Below, piece by piece: positions 21,362 to 36,411 of a DNA stretch of 64,000 bases (its first letter is position 1; each line of letters starts with the position of its first letter). The DNA comes from Tenodera sinensis (Eukaryota; Arthropoda; Insecta; Mantodea; Mantidae): assembly GCA_030765045.1 (NCBI GenBank), contig CM060962.1, forward strand, positions 213,442,531-213,506,530, given 5' to 3'. A program made the position numbers and the translations under genes. A model generated the notes under the pieces. The model saw only the letters and a program-made list of their open reading frames with translations, was not told the DNA's origin and did no database searches.

Positions 21362-22207
21362 ATGGATTGCACCCATAACTTCTCTACTCACTCTTGTATA
21401 AAATATTCTTAAAACGCTTATTTTTCTACCTACTTCCTGTTAATCAAGATAGACATTTATGGAAATGACTTTAATACATATTTCGTTGATGATACAATGG
21501 AAGTAGAGAAATTAAGAGAGCCAAATCTTTCAAAAACTGGTCACTATGTAATTACCTGCTTTAAAATTTCGTTCTCTTTGCACGAGTAGGAGAACAAAAT
21601 TGACTAACGACTTCCAATTTGAGTATTGGAAAATTGAAAGCAATAACGGGAATATCTTAGAAACGGTATTTGACATACAATGTCTGCTTTATCGAGATCG
21701 AAATAATTTTTGGTGTAGTAAGATTTTGTTTATCTCTTACTTTACCAGTTATGTAATAGTTCAGAATGAAGAAGACTTCAGAGGCTATTTTCAGAAAATT
21801 CATTTCATATTTGAGAGGTAGAACTGGAACTTAAAAATTCAATGCCACAACTGGGATTTGAACCACAGACCTTCCGCTTACCTCTCAAACTTTGCCCACA
21901 CACGGCTGTGTGTTTAAAAACACCAAAAGTAAGTTTGTTGGCATGAATAAATAATAATTTATTTCATATGTCTGAAAGTTATATTAAGCTTATGACAATT
22001 TAATCAAAGTCGTTATACTCTTTTTGAGGAAATTAAAATTTTTGAAAAATTGTCCATGTAAACAGTAGTTTGGGATTGGAAATATTTTTGAAAATCTTTA
22101 TGTTGCATTCTTGGAATACCATGAACTTAAATACCAAGTTTGGTACTTAACCGATTTTTCGGTTTTGAATTGTGCTATCAGAAAGACTCATGCCCGCGAG
22201 GGCACAT

Positions 22208-22285
<78 letters not shown>

Positions 22286-22408
22286 AGAGAAACACAGAGA
22301 GAGAGACTTTTTTAAAAATTGCTCTTTCTGGGATTCAGGGAGTCTCAAAACATGTATTTCTGGTGATATCTTGGTATCAAATTTTTGGGCCGAATAGAAG
22401 AAGTACTT
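21362..22408 (+). mobile_element. Family A copy with SINE inserted
   Basis: Starts GGATTGCACCCATAACTTCT and keeps the family order: AGATAGACATTTATGGAAATG, CTCTTTGCACGAG, AACGGGAATATCTTAGAAACG, CGAGATCGAAATAATTTTTGG, ATGACAATTTAATCAAAGTCG, GAACTTAAATACCAAGTTTGG, (CA)n with GA at 22212-22308, and CAAAACATGTATTTCTGGTG. The right terminus is replaced by a SINE family 4 tail at 22410. A separate SINE with 9-bp duplication sits at 21811-21960. Confidence 0.85.
21811..21960 (-). repeat. tRNA-derived SINE inserted in family A, 9-bp TSD
   Basis: The insert is bounded by ATTTCATAT at 21802-21810 and again at 21961-21969. The family A consensus is continuous when the insert is removed. On the complement it carries a B box GGTTCAAATCCC (21852-21863 on +). 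The 3' body has no match elsewhere in the window. Confidence 0.8.
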
Positions 22409-22409
22409 C

Positions 22410-22490
22410 CCCAACCTCGGGTTCATTTGAGCATCATTTCACCCATTTCGTTCATTGTCCGATATGACCTAGCAAATTAAGGACCTTAAA
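22410..22490 (+). repeat. SINE family 4 tail fragment
   Basis: CCTCGGGTTCATTTGAGCATC, CATTTCACCCATTTCGTTCATT, GTCCGATATGAC and AAGGACCTT match 33113-33188 closely. It is 5'-truncated and joined directly to the family A right end. Confidence 0.8.
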
Positions 22491-22654
22491 CCTTAAAAAA
22501 TGAATTGTGAATAACATAACGTGATTAGAAGAATCACTTTTTAATGAATTCTGTGATGTGTAAGATACGGCTGCGAATTCAAGAGGGAGATAAAATGTTA
22601 CAAGCATTTCTGAATTATCGCTGTTATATTTTTAGTTTCTCTGCCATCTATCTA

Positions 22655-22944
22655 CTATAAATAAGAGGAAGTATTGTATTCCACCCAAAAGTTCGATGTT
22701 AAGATTTCACCGGAAATGAATGTTTGAGGACCCTTAACTCCCAAAAGACTCCTGGAATGTCCGTATGTGTTTCTTGTATATGTCTGTGTCTGTGTGTATG
22801 TGTGTATGTGTGTATGTGTGTATGTGTGTGTATGTGTGTATGTGTGTATGCATGTATGTCTGTGTCTGTGTGTATGTGTGTATGTGTGTGTATGTGTGTA
22901 TGTGTGTATGTGTGTATGTGTTTGTTGTGAGTGTGTCTGTGTGT

Positions 22945-22981
<37 letters not shown>

Positions 22982-23170
22982 TGTGAACACAATTACTAAA
23001 ACGAAATGTTCGATAACCACCGAACTTGTTATTTAGGTTATTTTACCAAGACAGGACACGAAGATCTTCAAGAAAATCAGCCACTTTTTAAACGAAAAAA
23101 TTATATTTTTTAAATTCTCAAAAGTGACTGTTACAGTTTAGATTGAAATACATACTATATATTTAATATG
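22655..23170 (-). mobile_element. Family A right half, reverse, with TGTATG array
   Basis: Reverse copy: CTACTATAAATAAGAGGAAG, TATTGTATTCCACCCAAAAG, GATGTTAAGATTTCACCGGAAAT, then a (TGTATG)n/(GT)n tract at 22778-22983, then CTGTGAACACAATTACTAAAACG, GGACACGAAGATCTTCAAG and AAAAGTGACTGTTACAGTTT. It stops at about 23170 and is followed by a SINE family 2 fragment. Both-strand CVCVCMCV frames are tract translations. Confidence 0.85.
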
Positions 23171-23182
23171 TTTATATAAACT

Positions 23183-23345
23183 AAACTGCGTGGCACAACA
23201 ACCCATGCAGAGCCAATATCTACCGCCCGACTGCCGCGTTCCTTAACCTCTCCCCACAGCGGGCATCATGAGTGGGTGCAGTAATGTAGGATAGAACGAG
23301 ATTTGCTCCCCAAGTCCCGCCGGGGCAGCGTCTTTAACAAAATCC
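23183..23345 (-). repeat. SINE family 2 fragment, reverse
   Basis: GCGTGGCACAACAACCCATGC, CTACCGCCCGACTGCCGCG, CTCTCCCCACAGCGGGCATC and GAGTGGGTGCAGTAATG align in order with 9590-9700 and 54775-54865. Confidence 0.7.
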
Positions 23346-23349
23346 CACA

Positions 23350-25490
23350 CGAAGAAACCAGAAGGTTTTGGGGTTAATCAATGGGTCCACCACGATCACA
23401 TCACATACCACTGAAAGTGGCATTTAGAAAATACGAACTTTCCATGCCATATGAGGGCGTGTACGATGTTGCTATTCATATTGTTGTCTTGCTCAATTGG
23501 TGGCACGAGAAACAACTGCACACATTGTACTGACAGTAGATTTGTTGTAGACAGTTTAATCATCCACGATTTTCATTTTTCTTTTAGGTTATGCATGTTG
23601 ATTGTTACAAATGAAAACTTCCATATTTTAAGTATAATATAAACAGTAAGAAATTTGGTCTACAATCATGTTGGCTTTTACAATAACATTTAATTTTATT
23701 CATTATCAAACGGATCATCCTGTTCATTCAGGCATATGTTCATGCATTCTTTATAATATTAGTATAGATTTGCAGTTTCTTTCTAGTTTGGACAGTGCTG
23801 GAAGCTGTAGACCTTTTCCGTGACCATAACGTAACTCCCCCGCTATACCTACTGTGTCTCTATTATACGTACTACTGGAAGGGTACGACTCGGTGCCATT
23901 ATTTCCCCAGCGTATAACGTTGTTGTATTCACGTGCTTTCCCATTTTCATAACTCAGCGATTTTTTTGTCTTCCCTCTCTCTTTTTTAGTTTTTGTTTGT
24001 TATGTGAGCGTTTCTATAACTCGCCCAAAGCCCCCCCCCCCCCTCCAGCGCCTGCTGCTACTGCTGCTGCTGTAAAAATAATGTTATTCGCGTTGTTACC
24101 AGCGAAATTTTTCCTCGTGTTATTTTTTTGTAGCAGACAGAGGACAGTAAAATGAACTGGTGCGAAGTCACAAGTATGTAATATATACATACTTAAATAA
24201 AATACTACGTATGTTGCCTAATCTGTGAGTTTATTAAAGGGTAGCTACGAAAATTAATTACACTGAGTGCTAAAACTTGACAGCTTAGTAAGAACACGTC
24301 TTTCTCGTTTCGGAGAGAAAGTATTTACCATAAGCTTTGCCGCTACTACATTCATCTAGAACAAACATTGGGACATATTCCAATGAATAATTTACACGTA
24401 AGCAAAACTTGAAGTTCAGCGAAACTGCTACATTGTTGTGCTTCATTATAATTTAGTGAATTACATACAATAGTAGAAGCACTAATGTTACATAGTGTTC
24501 AAACATGTAGACTGGATAATCGTATCCACAGCGGAGAAACTTTGGCTTAACAATTTCAACGGTGAAAAAGGTTGCTCTACTTGTGCCAATTAGCATGAAA
24601 ATCTTGAATTATGCAGAGAATTCTGAAATCTGGCATAGGATTGCAAATTTAGATGATAATAACTTACAGAGATAAGGAAATTATTAGACTCAAAACAAGC
24701 GTTAACAGTCCAAAACCACCAAAAGCCTACACCTTTACCAAATTTGAGACTCGTATCTCGACTTATTACAAAATTACTGACAGTTAGTTTATACATTTTT
24801 CGACCCCTGTGTATATAAATTACTTAAAACTAAAAAATACCTGCACAACATTTCCTCAAATTCAAATTTTGAAAGTTATATGATAAATCATAAGGTCCAA
24901 GTAGCATTTAATATTACTATCAAAATGTTATTAATATCGTAACTACGGTTTGAATTAGCTCGTTAAGTTGTGTGCGCTATGTATGTGTTTTATGTTCCGA
25001 GTATGAAGTAAAAATCTCAAAGAAATTAGAATTAAACCGTATATTGTCAGATTTTTACAGATACATTGCCTTAATATATCACGTTTTGGTACTCTTTCAA
25101 GCTTTCTTCTGTATACAGACGTAAGTTATCGTAGTGATTTACGACAGACCTAAGGAACATGTGCTGTATAAGGATTCCACTAATTAACAAATAACTTAAA
25201 CTGAATCATTCGATTGGTATAGAACGATATATAGATCTACTTCCTCACAATTCAGTCTAAATAAAAAATTCATAAACTAAGACCATTATAAGTCTTACTG
25301 AATGATTTCGAGATGTTTAGTTTTTTAGCTATTAACTTCCTCACATCAAAAGTTTTACATAGACACATGTCTGATTAATCTACTGCTAATATATCCTAAA
25401 CACCTAAGCTTTTGTATAATGGAGCTCTAGTACATAAAACAGAGGTTCTTACTTTAAATTTGTCTTTTTTCTCATTGGCTTCCTTTTTAA
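23350..25490. other. Long AT-rich stretch without recognised features
   Basis: A C run (24033-24043) and short CTG units (24055-24071) occur. A near-palindrome AAGTATGTAATATATACATACTT lies at about 24172-24194. No coding potential above chance; the frame at 24590-24796 shows no motif. Confidence 0.45.
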
Positions 25491-25499
25491 TTTCTCAGC

Positions 25500-26495
<996 letters not shown>

Positions 26496-26499
26496 GTAA

Positions 26500-27330
26500 T
26501 GCGAATGTATCGCACAATTTGATACATTAAACCTTCTCTAAAGTTTTTGGACCTAACTCGTCATTTTCGTTTTAACCTACCCAAATAATTGCTTGGTAAT
26601 TTCCCTCCACGTATATTCCAAAAATGTACTGCCATCACATATAATGGTAATTGTTCCTAATTATCCTCCCAGCAGGCACATTGTTTTATATAGTTTAGCT
26701 ACCAAGTATTCCAAGATATGATTTCCTCCATACATTACACATGCACTGTCCCTTGCGTCAACCCTTAGACTCTAATTTACCACCGCAAATCCCACCCGGG
26801 TAAACCCATCTCTTTCGTGTATATAACATATGTTACTGTACCTTTCTCTGCCTCATGCATACCTCAAAATTCTACATAGTCCCTAGGGTTGTTGTCCTTA
26901 AACTAACCGTCTACCTTCTGCTCTTTGCTTTATTTGCCTCCGTATTCCTTCCTTTAATACCTCTGCCGTAGCAATTTCTGTAAAAATAGACACATATTTT
27001 CAGCTCAATTATTTCTGACTCTCAGTTCAAACATTGGTTACCATCACTTCCTAAGAGATCTATGAAAACCAGCACCTGTTTTCCACTGCCTTACCTTTGC
27101 TACCCATCGTAATTATTATTGCTAAATGTCTTGGTTTGGAGGTAGGTACTCTTGTTAAAGCCACCACTTGTATCCTAAAATTTCTATGTAAATAACCAAG
27201 TTCACCCGACCTTCTTTTGTTCCTTATGATTCCATACCTTCCCTACAAGAATGTCTCAATTATAGCTGACACAAAATTTAATGGTGGGTGGCTCAATACA
27301 GCATCCAATCAGAGGCTGTAAAATTGTATT
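26500..27330. other. Unassigned stretch
   Basis: Pyrimidine-rich on the plus strand with no open frame of note. Base composition differs from the neighbouring AT-rich DNA, but no motif was readable on either strand. Confidence 0.35.
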
Positions 27331-27334
27331 TCTG

Positions 27335-27580
27335 CCACAATAGATCCTGAGAAAACGGGGAGTTTATATCGTCATTTTAACATTGGGCGGGTTTTCTCCG
27401 GGTTCCTCTGCCCCCCGACAGGCGTCTGACCCTAAGCACTGACTTGTAAGTCCTAGGTGGTGTAAGTCCTACATAAGGGGAGGATAATCAGGTAAAGAAG
27501 AAGAAGGAGTTAATGCGACGCTGTCCAATTTTTAACTGTCACTTTACTAATGTCACGCTGACACTGCTGATGGCTCTATC
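27335..27580 (+). repeat. Dispersed repeat B, partner at 29030-29560
   Basis: GAGAAAACGGGGAGTTTATATC, TTTAACATTGGG, CGACAGGCGTCTGACCCTAAGC, ACTTGTAAGTCCTAGG, GTAAGTCCTACATAAGGGGAGG and then an AAG-rich tract and ACTGTCACTTTACTAATGTCAC. The same order is at 29030-29560. Class unknown; the purine tract sits between two conserved halves, so it is internal rather than a terminal tail. Confidence 0.65.
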
Positions 27581-27613
27581 GGGGTTGATTAAAATACTGC
27601 TCTTTAAAGACAT

Positions 27614-27865
27614 TTGCATGACAAAATGTATATATTTAATACCCAACGAATTTGTGGGAGGGCTGCCCACTCGCCTAGGCAGATAACGTTTAAACGGGCC
27701 ATGTTTGGCTCGTGGTCCACGGTTAGAGTGCGTATGTACATTACATTACATTACATTGCCAAAGAGCAATGCGTGTGCAAAATATGCGGAAATAAGTGTG
27801 AACAGTATTACTTTAACAAGTGTAATAAAAATACACAGACGCTAAATGAACTCATAAAATATTAA
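27614..27865 (+). pseudogene. Possible Cys-rich coding remnant
   Basis: An ATG-started frame (83 codons) ends with QCVCKICGNKCEQYYFNKCN. The Cys spacing is suggestive of a zinc-binding tail such as those at piggyBac-type transposase C-termini, but the upstream part (27614-27760) does not look like a transposase and an (ACATT)n tract lies at 27738-27756. Weak; listed so that it can be checked. Confidence 0.2.
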
Positions 27866-27900
27866 TAGACAATCTGTAATGCTCTTTCAAGTGTACCTTT

Positions 27901-28612
<712 letters not shown>

Positions 28613-28619
28613 ACCACTC

Positions 28620-29025
28620 TTTCTTTTTCAAACAGTTGTAATATTGTAAGTTGCAACATTTGTGGGGTATTTTAGATCAAATATCTAATGCATGTGAGCT
28701 TATATGAAAATCTTCTTTTGAACATCAATTTTCTCGAAACTATATTTTTTCAATACAACCTATCATACACCATAGGTAATGTCTTCACACAATTTTTATT
28801 GCATAATCTACACTTCACAGTGATGTTGTTAGTCTTAGATAATCAATTTCCTCAAACGGATTATTTTTAAAAATTAAAAAGTTCGATTTTTAATTAACGA
28901 ATGAGAGATACAGTAGAACAAATATTAAAAATGTAATATTTTAGATTTTTATATGAATGAGGATCAGCATATTTAGAAAGGACCAATACATACACCGTGA
29001 AAAATGGATTTTTGTACTGAATAAA
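28620..29025. other. AT-rich spacer
   Basis: Nothing recognised. Confidence 0.4.
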
Positions 29026-29029
29026 TCTT

Positions 29030-29439
29030 GAGAAAACGGGGCATTTATGTCCCAACTTTAACATTGGTAATATAGGGCTTTACGACTCCCCTTAAGGAAG
29101 CCCTTATAACCTTCATAGACAATTTTGTTACTTGTTAATGTTTTCATCCGTGTGCTCCGATTTCCCCCGCCACTCATTCTACCAATTGCTCCATTATCAC
29201 GTTTCCAATCATCCATTTCGCTTGCATTTCATATCATCCTCTTCCTCACTCTCATACCTGGTGCTTGGCTGACCACCCGCTTCCAGGTCTTCACTCTGTC
29301 CGATCCATAGGTTCGTCTGCTCCCAGACAGGCGTCGGACCCTAGGCACTGGCTTGTAAATCCTAGGGGGCGTAAGTCCTACATAAGGGGAGGGTAATCGG
29401 AAGAAGAAGGAGAAGGAGGAGGAGGAGAAGAAGAAGAAG

Positions 29440-29474
<35 letters not shown>

Positions 29475-29560
29475 GAACAAGAAGTTAATGCTTTCAATTT
29501 TTAACTATCACTTTACTAATGTCACGCTGTCACTTCACCTATGTGATCTAGTTCAAATTT
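29030..29560 (+). repeat. Dispersed repeat B, longer copy
   Basis: Shares GAGAAAACGGGG..TTTAACATTGG with 27350-27390, and GACAGGCGTCGGACCCTAGGC through GTCCTACATAAGGGGAGG with 27418-27484. It has a purine tract GAAGAAGGAGG..(AAC)n at 29400-29478 and then TTTTTAACTATCACTTTACT. Between the first and second shared blocks is about 240 bp absent from the other copy. Confidence 0.65.
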
Positions 29561-29689
29561 TCACCGTGTCTTCACATAGTTATCCCTGTCATTTGATTAA
29601 TGTGAACTAACGACACTTTTCTGTGCCACTTCATTTAGTTCTCACCGCAACTTCACTTTTTTCGCGGCGTAGTTGTGTAAAGGAGCTTC

Positions 29690-29790
29690 TTTGGATGATT
29701 TACCCGCTGGGGAATCGAACACTTAATCATCCACAGAAATAGCAGTCGCTGCCCATCACAGCTATCGTCGCAACCCCACTCCAAGACCAC
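29690..29790 (-). repeat. tRNA-like SINE head, reverse
   Basis: GATTTACCCGCTGGGGAATC, then GAACACTTAATCATCC. The complement has a B-box-like GTGTTCGATTCCCC. No second copy is found in the window, so the family is not defined. Confidence 0.4.
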
Positions 29791-30324
29791 ACTGAATAGA
29801 CAGCAGCTTAAGTCGCACCAGCAACTGACTCTCTAGCTCACTTCCTGACTTACTGGGTTGCGAGAAGTCTCGCTTATATAGCCGTTGGAAATTTTCACGG
29901 AACATTCTTTAATGCGCTGGGGCCGGAAAGTTGGGAAACTTCCAGAAGGTTCTGATTATATCTGACGATAGCGCTTCTGGTGTGAACGCTTGCGGAGAGA
30001 GCTGCTTATCGCTATTTTTATCTTTCCAACTCCAACTCCTGGAACTTGGCCACAGCCGCTGTGTCACAATATCTTCCTATACACAGATAATAAATGTTTA
30101 TTGGGCGCTTAAATTAAATCATTACCGCTTATTATCAGTAGATTAATATAAATACATTCAGCATTGCATTCTGAATTTTATATTTTATTCCGAGTCGTTT
30201 CATTGTATTTTCGACGTGTCTTTGCTGCAAATTTCATTCATAAAATGAGCTTCATGGTTAGTTTAAATGGCTGTCCATAATCCATGAGCGTATTAATACA
30301 ACCAGAAGGTTACGTATACGAGAG

Positions 30325-30712
30325 TTAAACGTACAAAGCGAGATAGTTCTGCGGAAACGTGGAGGCTCGCATTTGGAAGGTCCCGAGTTCGATTCCCTTC
30401 AACTGCCCATTCTCGGTTTCGTAGCGTACGCTGGTGTCCGACAGATGACACGGATGCTTGCTCAAAAGAAAAAATACCTGCTCCCTCGGACACTAGAAGG
30501 GTGGTTGATCGACAGGTCGTTCATCATCCTCTCTAGGCACCGCCAGCATTGGGACGGGCCTTCGAACCTAGAACTGTTAGGCACTTCTGCGCGTCTCTGT
30601 GTCCTGTCTGTCTGCGGCATGTAGCCTCCTGTAATGCCTTCACTACATCGCTTACTCATTTGGGGTGTTATCATATCGCAGTATGTGAGGTATGCTCTTC
30701 CATTGTACAACC
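30325..30712 (+). repeat. tRNA-derived SINE, family 1, full length
   Basis: A-box region AAGCGAGATAGTTCTGCGG, B box GAGTTCGATTCCC at about 30385, then GCTTGCTCAAAAG, CACTAGAAGGGTGG, GGTCGTTCATCATCCTCTC, CGCCAGCATTGGGACGGGC, CTTCTGCGCGTCTCTGTGTC and GCATGTAGCCTCCTGTAATG. The order matches 19603-20092 and 58140-58555 (reversed). Confidence 0.85.
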
Positions 30713-30714
30713 TA

Positions 30715-31350
30715 TACATGAATATGTGAATATGCAGACTATATTTTGCCCCTCTTACAGAACATGCCTTCTGATTTGCAACATAAGCATATCTAAGTAT
30801 CGAGTTTATTAGACATTATATGACTCATTTCTGTTGAACTGGTTCGACAGAATATGTACAGCCAGGAGACCAAGGCAAGCAACAGTACGGCTTCCAATTT
30901 CCTTTGTAGTCTCTTGCCATTTAATTGAACAGAAGGCTAGGAAGCCCTTGCATGGATTGGCGTTTTTGTTTTTGCCTGTTTGGTAGCGGCACCTGCACTG
31001 TATCGAAGTTAAATTGGATCGTAATGGAATAATAAATACTGGCAAGTTACCCCTGTTTCTTATTGACAGTCAAACTAGCTATGGGACTTTATGCAGTATA
31101 CATAGCTCATTTACATTCAGTTTATGTGGGTGTGCGCGGTTGGAAGCAATAATGACATTAACCACACAAGGCCAGTGAGTGTGAGATAACAAATAAATTT
31201 ATAATATTGCTAAACTCTGTCATAGACGTTGTTCATCGAGGCAAACTGAACTTGTGCTATGAAAATTAACGTGATACATAGAATTTGTTGCGTGGAAATT
31301 ATTTTCACTTTATTTTACTTCAGACTTTTGTAGGCTGTAGATTATGCACC
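30715..31350. other. AT-rich spacer
   Basis: No gene or repeat recognised. Confidence 0.4.
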
Positions 31351-31351
31351 T

Positions 31352-31358
31352 AAGAGGT

Positions 31359-31441
<83 letters not shown>

Positions 31442-31900
31442 TGCCTGTGAGCACCATAACCCAAATCGAATAGTTGGTTAAAAGCCAAATTTCTTATTTA
31501 AGTTTAATATCTTTCAAGAATGTGACACAAAGATTTTGAAGAAAATTCCTCCAACATAAGCTACCCTTTACATGTAAAAGTTTCGAAAATTTTTATTTTC
31601 TCAAAAATGAGAAAACTATTTTGATTAAAATGCCATATGTTTAAGATATTTCTTTGGCAAATGAAATATACATTTTGAGTTTTCTCGCTATAGACCATGC
31701 AGTTCTGTTTGCTCTTGATGACTTGCACAACTAGCGAACCGTAAGAGATAGGTCAAATCTTACTACACAAAAAATTTAGATTTCGTTAAAACACACCATT
31801 TGTCCAAATGCATTTTTTTTTTTTTATTTTTTTTTTTATTTTTTGAGTGAAACATTTCGGAGATATTGTTTGTTATTTGTGAGAATTACAGCCCCCTCAA
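31352..31900 (-). mobile_element. Family A copy, reverse, right end missing
   Basis: Begins at GGTTCGTG and the (GT)40 tract (31361-31440), then GTGAGCACCATAACCCAAATCG, GTTTAATATCTTTCAAGAATG, GACACAAAGATTTTGAAG, CTCAAAAATGAGAAAAC, GCCATATGTTTAAGATATTTC, ACCGTAAGAGATAGGTCAAATC and GTTTGTTATTTGTGAG. It is truncated exactly at the microsatellite on one side and at about 31895 on the other. Confidence 0.85.
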
Positions 31901-32129
31901 AAACCTATGGCCAACATCTTAGCCTTCTGTTTTTATGAAGAATATCTTCTCGGTTTAGTTACGTAATGAGTTGTACTTGTATATAATTTTATTTGAACTA
32001 TCCTGTGTTTGCAGAAGAACCAAATAATGATTTCTAACGAGAGTAAGAAAGGCAAAATTATTCACAGTGAGCCGCCGCCAGTGGAGCGCGTGTTTTCTGA
32101 ATAGTTTTACTGTTTAAGTAGTGACATCC

Positions 32130-32300
32130 TCCGTGACTAGGGGTAACATGCTAGCCTCTAGTTCCCAAGCACGCGGGTTCAAACCCGGTGGGGTGTGGTC
32201 GAATTTTTTCGGGCGCAAAAATCCTCAGTATGGCTTCCTTCGGAAGGAGAAATAACACTCAATTTGAATGTTCTTTTCCTTGTGTAGCGTGCCTTCTCTG
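32130..32300 (+). repeat. tRNA-derived SINE, family 3
   Basis: A box TAGGGGTAACATGCTAGC, B box GGGTTCAAACCCGG (32178-32191), then GAATTTTTTCGGGCGCAAAAA and ATGGCTTCCTTCGGAAGG. The same order is at 57858-58000. Confidence 0.75.
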
Positions 32301-32304
32301 TCAT

Positions 32305-32945
32305 ATACATTCACTGTAATTGTTGCACTATTTCGAAACAGATAAGGGCAGAAAATTCCAGTGAGGGATGTTCCGTTAGTGAACAGTACTTTCAACTACC
32401 CCCTTACTACCACTGACCCAGGCTGTGTGCCCTTTCAGTCGCATTACTTTGTGAGAGTCGAAAAACAAAATTTGTCCACCTCTGACCTACACTCTCTAGT
32501 GCCAGTCTCTAATTCTATCAGAGACAGCAACGTCAATTTAATATCACATTTCTTTTACTATATTTCAATGGTAGTCTCGTATATGAACCATATTCATTTA
32601 GTGTCCTTCTGGGTGAGTCAAAATACTCAAACTAATTTAAACACTCTAAAAATATATGCAGTTTAAGTGACGTGATGTTGATAAAGTTGATAGATAAAAG
32701 CAATCAGTGATGTTTTGGTGTAAGCAGTTAAGACCATCAGCAGCTCATTTCAGTGCTGCGGTAGTTTACCGAACTGCAAAGTGATCAAAGAAGGCAATTT
32801 ATGTGGTTTATTGGAAGCTCCTTGCCATCTAGTTGTTTTACTGACATAAATGTGATGCAAATATATATACTTACCGCCCCTAGAACCCAACGTCGTTTCA
32901 AATTGGAAATGGCATTCCCTCACTCCCTCTTCTGCAAAAGCAAAG
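32305..32945. other. Unassigned spacer
   Basis: The frame at 32361-32666 (101 codons) has mixed composition but no recognised domain. Nothing else is evident. Confidence 0.35.
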
Positions 32946-32949
32946 GGCG

Positions 32950-33207
32950 TATAGCCCGCCCCGGTAGCGTGATAGCTAGCATGTCTGCCTCACATTCAAG
33001 AAGTCGCGAGTTCGCATCTCGCTTAGGGTAAGTTATCCGGGTAAGGTTTTTTTTCCGAAGTTTTCCCTTATCATGAGAAGGCGAGTGTTGGGTAACTTAA
33101 AGCTCCGTGGACCTCGGGCTCATTTGAGCATCATTTCACCCATTTCAGTCATTCACCGTCCGATATGACGTTACCTCGGAGGACCTTAATTTTTATTTAA
33201 AAAAAAA
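32950..33207 (+). repeat. tRNA-derived SINE, family 4, with A-rich tail
   Basis: Head GCCCCGGTAGCGTGATAGC holds an A box (TAGCGTGATAG), and GCGAGTTCGCATCTCG holds the B box. The body is GGTAAGTTATCCGGGTAAGG, TTATCATGAGAAGGCGAG, CTCGGGCTCATTTGAGCATC and GTCCGATATGACG, with an ATTTAAAAAAAAAA tail at 33195-33208. The tail abuts the left end of the next family A copy. A tail copy is at 22410-22490 and a head copy at 55425-55475. Confidence 0.85.
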
Positions 33208-33910
33208 AATGTTTTGCACTCACATGACTTTCTCTACTCTTCTATCAACCATTCTTACAAACCCTTATTCCTAATCTTCTACGTGTTAGTTGAGATAAAC
33301 ATTTGTTCAAATGATTTTATTGCTTATTTCCTTGTATGTGCAAGAGGAATACAATAGGCTTTGAGCGATAGTGAACTCTTTTAAAGCTTAGAGATCCTGT
33401 TCTCTTTGCACGGTTAACATATAAAAAGGTGAACAACGATGTTCCATTACACCAAAGTTTTAAGTTTTCCGAAACTCACATACATACAAGGAATATCTCC
33501 GAAATGGTTCACCCTACAAGAAAATTTATTCAGACATAAATTGTGTATTTTAGCAAGATCTACATTTTTTGTATATTATGATTTGGTCTATCTCAAACGG
33601 TTTACCAGTTATGCAAAAGTCGTCCAGAGTAAATACGACTACAGGGGCTATAGCCAGAAATTTCAAGATATACATTTTGTCATAAAAATATCTCAAACGT
33701 ATACATTTTAATCAAAATCGTTGGAGCCATTTTCAAGAAAATCAAAATTTTCGAAAAATGTTCCATATAAAGGGTAGTTTAGGGTGGGACTATTTTCTTC
33801 AAAATCTTCGTGTCGCATCCGTGAAAGACATTAAACTTATATACCAACCTTGGTTTTTAACCTACTTTTCGTCTTTGAGTTATGCTATCCACAAACTGAC
33901 AGACAGACAG

Positions 33911-33965
<55 letters not shown>

Positions 33966-34108
33966 CACACACACACACACACACGAACGTTTTTCTGAAA
34001 ATGCTTTTTTTGGATTCAGGGGGTCTCAAAACACATTTCCGGTGAAATCTCGACATCGAATTTTTGGGTGGAATACGATACTTCCCCTACTTACCAGTAG
34101 AGAAAGTT
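33208..34108 (+). mobile_element. Family A full-body copy (reference copy)
   Basis: Complete forward body from TGCACTCACATGACTTTCTC to AGTAGAGAAAGT. The internal order is: TTGAGATAAACATTTG, TTGCTTATTTCCTTGTATG, CTCTTTGCACGG, GGAATATCTCCGAAATGG, TTACCAGTTATGCAAAAGTCG, CATTTTAATCAAAATCG, GTGTCGCATCCGTGAAAGAC, AACCTACTTTTCGTCTTTGAG, (CA)n/(GA)n/(CA)n at 33899-33984, GGATTCAGGGGGTCTCAAAAC, ATCTCGACATCGAATTTTTGG and the terminal motif. No transposase frame, so non-autonomous. Confidence 0.9.
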
Positions 34109-34109
34109 T

Positions 34110-34950
34110 AAAAAAACCGTAGGTTTTATTTACTACTTCATGCCAGTTGTACTTAACTCATTAAATAAGCTGGATTGCGTTTGTTTAGGTTAGTTCTATT
34201 AAAATGTGCTTCTAATTATTGCACTCGCTAATACCAATGATTTCAGTTGTTTGCACATAGTAATCAACGGAAAGCGAACAACAACAAATAAAAATACCGC
34301 CAATCCAATGCCTTTTGCTTCCTCATTTAGGTTGGCAGTCCCCATTGCGCATACTCTGTAGCGAGATCACCACATTAGCGGGAAAAAGACCAATGTTGAC
34401 ATTGCGCGGCCAGTTTTTGCTATAAAAATATTGCTAAAAAGGCAGGGTGAGTGGGTTGGCTGCTTGGTTCCCGGCATTTAATACTATTTCACTAAGTCAT
34501 GATTAACTGTTGAACATATATACTTTTAAACCTTAAACAAAAGCTACTTCTTTCTCCGAGCAAGACTAGCGAGGATTACTTCATACGGAAATTGGCCCTT
34601 CTCGGTACACGCTTCGATGGCGCTGTATTGCAAATTATATATGTATTTTTGGCCAAACACTTGAAAGTGGAGTATTTTCAATAACTTATATTAATAGTTC
34701 AACGGTTGATAACTATACTTTTTCCACTCTGTATTTCCTGAAGTGCTATAAATTAGTGTTTACTATGCTACTAACAAACAAGAGTAGATTCCCTACTTGT
34801 AGTATGGTTTGTCTTTTCTGGTTGTTTATGAAGTCCATGATCTACCGGTATAAATCTGGTAATACACTATTTTAGTGAAGAATCTGTTCTGTTTTTAATA
34901 TAAACACTTTTATGTAAAACTAGGATGTAATTTTTACCTTTAACTTAAGT
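34110..34950. other. AT-rich spacer
   Basis: No gene or element recognised. Confidence 0.4.
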
Positions 34951-34957
34951 AGTTTTT

Positions 34958-35992
<1,035 letters not shown>

Positions 35993-36049
35993 AAACACTA
36001 TCATCAAAAATACTTTGCTTGGCTGGCAAAAACCCATTAATTATTACAT

Positions 36050-36410
36050 TTCTATAGCTAATTCAATACTTATTGTGTTCTTTTTCCGGATTGAATACCG
36101 CATGTAAACGCGGATTCAAACTGGATCCGATCCGCTTATTTCGTGAGACCGGATCAGAATTGTGTTGCATGGATACACCCATCGATTTGAAACCGCCAAC
36201 GATACTGTTATTGTACTCGTTTTAACACGTACGTATTTCTACAGGTCCGCCAACAAAACTTAGTAACCGACATAAAAGCTTGAATTATTTCTATTTGAGC
36301 CTTGCATGTCCAAAGAGATCTCATTTCAGGATTGAATTCAATATAGAAACGCATAAATCGGAATGGGCTCAAATCGAGTTCAATTCCGCATGGAAACGTA
36401 GTAAATAATT
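36050..36410. repeat. Possible small repeat with CATG-AAACG words
   Basis: CCGCATGTAAACGCGG (36099-36114), GCATGGATAC (36167-36176), TATAGAAACGCAT (36342-36354) and CCGCATGGAAACG (36387-36399) recur within 300 bp, with GGATCCGATCC palindromic sequence between. It looks like a decayed palindromic element, but ends cannot be set. Confidence 0.3.
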
Positions 36411-36411
36411 A